A stretch of DNA of 64,000 nucleotides from Amblyornis subalaris. Taxonomy: Eukaryota > Chordata > Aves > Passeriformes > Ptilonorhynchidae. The position numbers and the translations under genes are program-made. Shown here in pieces: positions 61,201-64,000 of this stretch (its first letter is position 1; every line of letters begins with the position of its first letter). The stretch is taken from NCBI GenBank assembly GCA_018881555.1, contig JACAXG010000007.1, positions 12,257,235 to 12,321,234 of the forward strand, read 5' to 3'. The notes beneath the pieces were generated by a model. That model worked only from the letters and a program-made list of their open reading frames with translations. It was not told the DNA's origin and made no database searches.

Positions 61201-64000
61201 ATTAAGTGATTTTTGGAAAAGTATTCATCAAATTTTTAGAGGTTTTGCTTCTCAGGTTTCTTACAAACCCTGAATGAATCCAATTAAAATATGAAGATTA
61301 TGAGAAATGACTACATTTATAGCTTTGTTTTTTAAATGAGTGCTCTTTATGTAGGTTGTAACATTTTAGAACGACATTTTTCAAGTTATGAGTTCTACAA
61401 ATAAGTAAGAGTGTTTTCACAAACACACAGCGATTGTGGCACTTAGCTTGGNAGATGATGGTCTGCAACATATGCATGGGGATGGAAATACCTTTAGTTG
61501 GCACCTAAGAGTCAAGGTGCTATCAGGTTAGGCTCACAACCTGGAGTGAGTCTGAGAGGCAGAAGCCTGACAATCCATTCTGGGGGGGTGCGAAAGAAGG
61601 TGATATTATATGAGGCCCTGATCAAAGTAAGTANCTCTGCCTTGGCTGGGGAGAGCAGAGGGCTGCTCATCTGTTGTTTCAGAATTAGTCATGCCAAGCC
61701 TACAGGCTGCTTTCNAAATAGCTTTGCCTGGCTGACAACCACGGGGCATAGCATATTTTTCAGAGGCATTACAGAGTCATACAGAGGCAGGAGATGGTGG
61801 GGTTTCTTGGAGACCCCACCATCACATTGCAGCTGAGATCTGAGCTGAGNGTGCAACATGACAAACCGGTGCTCTTGGTTTCCTGCTTGCCTNCTTTCTC
61901 CCATATCCTGGGATTTTAACTGGGAGGATGAGGACAGGTGTCATGCTTCCAGCCACTCAGGAGGGGTGTGACATCTGAAATTCTTTAGTATCACCTCTAG
62001 GTTTGTCTATTCCATGCTATTCTCATGGATCCCATGGCAGTCTGTGTTCCAGTCCCTCAGCTGCCCATATCAACGTCAGTGTGGTCCCACATAATGGCTT
62101 TTTGGGTTGGGAGGAGAGTTCAGTTTATACTTTTATAATATCAGACTTATGCACACATATACACCATATAGGAATGGAAGGGAAAACATGAAAAAGCACA
62201 GACTGCAAGTTGAGCATTGAAAAGTAAAACAGCTTTCGGGAGACAACATCACCTGAGTGACATTGATTGCCCTGTCTGTTCCTAACCAGTTCTGTCATAT
62301 AATGTTAATGGTTGCATTCATAGAGGAAGGAGGAGCAGGCTTTAATACTGGAGATTCACATGAAATGCTCTCTGAAATCCTAAAGATAAGTGGAATTTTG
62401 CATTCTGGAGATGCCCAAGTTAAGTACATTTAGAAAATATGTAGACTAGCTTGTCAAATTTCCACAGATATAAAATGAAAATGTCACTCAACTTCTGTGT
62501 TCCTATATATAAAGGTTAAATCTATGTATATCATTCACTCATAAGTNAAGGAGGTTTCTTGTGCTGGTAACAGCATTCAAAAGTTTCGTGCTGCTGCTGG
62601 ATAGGGTATTTTCATTTCTGCATATTTATAGTAATAAAACCAAAAAAGAGACAATACTTCCCATTTTGTGTGCTTGACATGCGTGAAAACGTGAGAAAGA
62701 GCTGTTTCTTTTATTTCACTTCCAAAAAATTGTCTTCTTAAAAACATTCTTTCTGAATTTTCTAATTATGTGGCCGAAAAACCAAGACCGATGAAAACTC
62801 AAGTGGCCAAGGAAAAATCTTCACTGATTTCTTTTCCCTAAAAAGAGATTATGGAATACCTAGTATTGGCATACCTGCTTACAGACGGTTTGCAGCTCAC
62901 TTGAGTGTCTGATGCTTAGGCACCAGAGCTGGTCACCCAGGCTGCCAGGGATCTGTTTCTGGTGGCAGCTGAAGTTAGTAGCTAAGCTTCTCTTTANTTC
63001 TGCACAGGTGTCTGACTCTGCAACTTCATATCTTGGGATGTTGTATTGATTAATATTGTACAAGAGATACGTACCTTTTTTTTCTAGCAAGCATACCTGT
63101 ACAAGTCAAATATTAATGCCTGGGGTATTCTGTAAATAGCATTCATAATTCTGCTCTGAAGTAACTTTCTGTGAAGCCATTTTCCACTCTNTTTCTCAGA
63201 GAAAAACAAATATATAACAGAACTCTGAGACTCCTTTCCAATATTTCATTTGCCGGCTTTCAAACGTCATCATGGGAGCAATGAGACAAGAAGAGTCTTT
63301 TCTTCCTTCGAGGTCTGCAGTGAACACTGTAAAGCCATGCACAATGGATTTGGAAGAAGCTTTATATATTATGACAAGTGAGTGTATCTCCAGGGTGCTC
63401 TGCTGTTGTGGAATGTAGTTCTAAGCCACATCATCTATTAAGTCGCTGAATGTGGTAAAATTTCTCAGGTTCTTAGAAATGAAAAGCAGATGAAAAGACC
63501 CCCATGACTCAGTTCTTATGAATGCAATGAAGTAAAGATTATCAGCCTAAATTGTCCCTACTAATCAACAGTGTAAGCTTGCAGTGATAGCCTCTGTAAA
63601 TCTGCAGAGCTTTGGGACTGTGCTGGGTAGAAGGAGTCAACTGACAGCTTTAGGGTCATGTTCTCAATATGAGTCTCAAACTGTTCCAGCTGAAAAAAAG
63701 AAAAGAAAGCATATGTACTCCTTGCTCCTGGGGAGGTGTTCACATGGTTAGGAAATGCCTGATTATAAAGCTGCTTCTACAGAGAGTGAGAATTATTGCG
63801 TTTGGAGGGCTTTTTTTCCCATTTTTTTATCCTCCGCTCTCTCACAGTTTCTGTTTTCTTATTAAGCCCTGAAACTCAGCCTTTCAAAATTTGTCATGCC
63901 AGCCAAAAGAGGGGATGGCTGTGTGGCAATATTATTTCTGTCATGCTGAAAATGATTTAGGTTGTCATGCCTGCACATCCATACATTCATACATCCATAC
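58210..64000. other. Non-coding unique sequence to window end
   Basis: No gene recognised. It contains a T13 run at 59038-59050. The 118-aa frame at 60474-60830, with a hydrophobic N-terminal half, has no recognisable motif and reflects T-rich DNA. N bases are again somewhat dense at 61452-61893. The window ends in short ATACATCC-type words near 63980. Confidence 0.5.

Noticed and set aside
1..64000. tRNA, rRNA, CRISPR array, bacterial operon or viral genome
   Set aside because: No cloverleaf-type words, no regularly spaced direct repeats and no dense coding were found; the composition is vertebrate non-coding DNA.
1..64000. CpG island marking a gene promoter
   Set aside because: CpG is scarce throughout; the small richer patches (28300-28950, 54540-54660) are too short or too weak.

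Overview
The window reads as ordinary vertebrate nuclear DNA, most likely from a bird. Two mobile elements point there. One is a 5'-truncated CR1 LINE at 39618-39951, whose 3' end has the avian layout. The other is a solo retroviral LTR at 19363-19975 with a perfect 5-bp target duplication, of a type I know from many neoavian genomes. Interspersed repeats are sparse, the sequence is AT-leaning, and no open reading frame is both long and recognisable. Nothing bacterial or viral is present beyond the old LTR: no operons, ribosome-binding sites, CRISPR arrays, rRNA or tRNA.

I could not identify any protein-coding gene. The longest frames, 144 aa at 28462-28896 on + and 135 aa at 25621-26028 on -, match nothing I know, overlap other frames and read through N bases. 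The window is best described as intergenic or deep-intronic. A few short segments have strong consensus splice sites on both sides of an open frame: 804-929, 7700-7766 with 7922-8006, 50622-50725, 54573-54623 and 58130-58209 on +, and 10894-10962 and 16275-16348 with 16440-16470 on -. They are listed as candidate exons at low confidence, because some such matches are expected by chance in 64 kb.

Layout. 1-19357 is AT-rich unique DNA with degraded CR1-like scraps and a 3 x 14 bp tandem repeat. 19358-19980 is the solo LTR with its flanking duplications. 19981-28300 is unique DNA with possible conserved-noncoding character near 21 kb. 28300-28950 is a GC-richer patch with clustered N bases. 28951-39617 is unique DNA with a long imperfect hairpin (32183-32263), a 23-bp tandem duplication and an old MIR-like SINE. 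39618-39951 is the CR1. 39952-64000 is unique DNA with further MIR-like relics, an AT-rich possible enhancer region (41500-42360), a G-quadruplex-capable C tract, a 145-bp polypyrimidine tract and a (TTTC)12 microsatellite.

Single N bases are scattered through the window at roughly one per several hundred bases and never form gap runs. They are probably ambiguity codes at heterozygous or uncertain sites.
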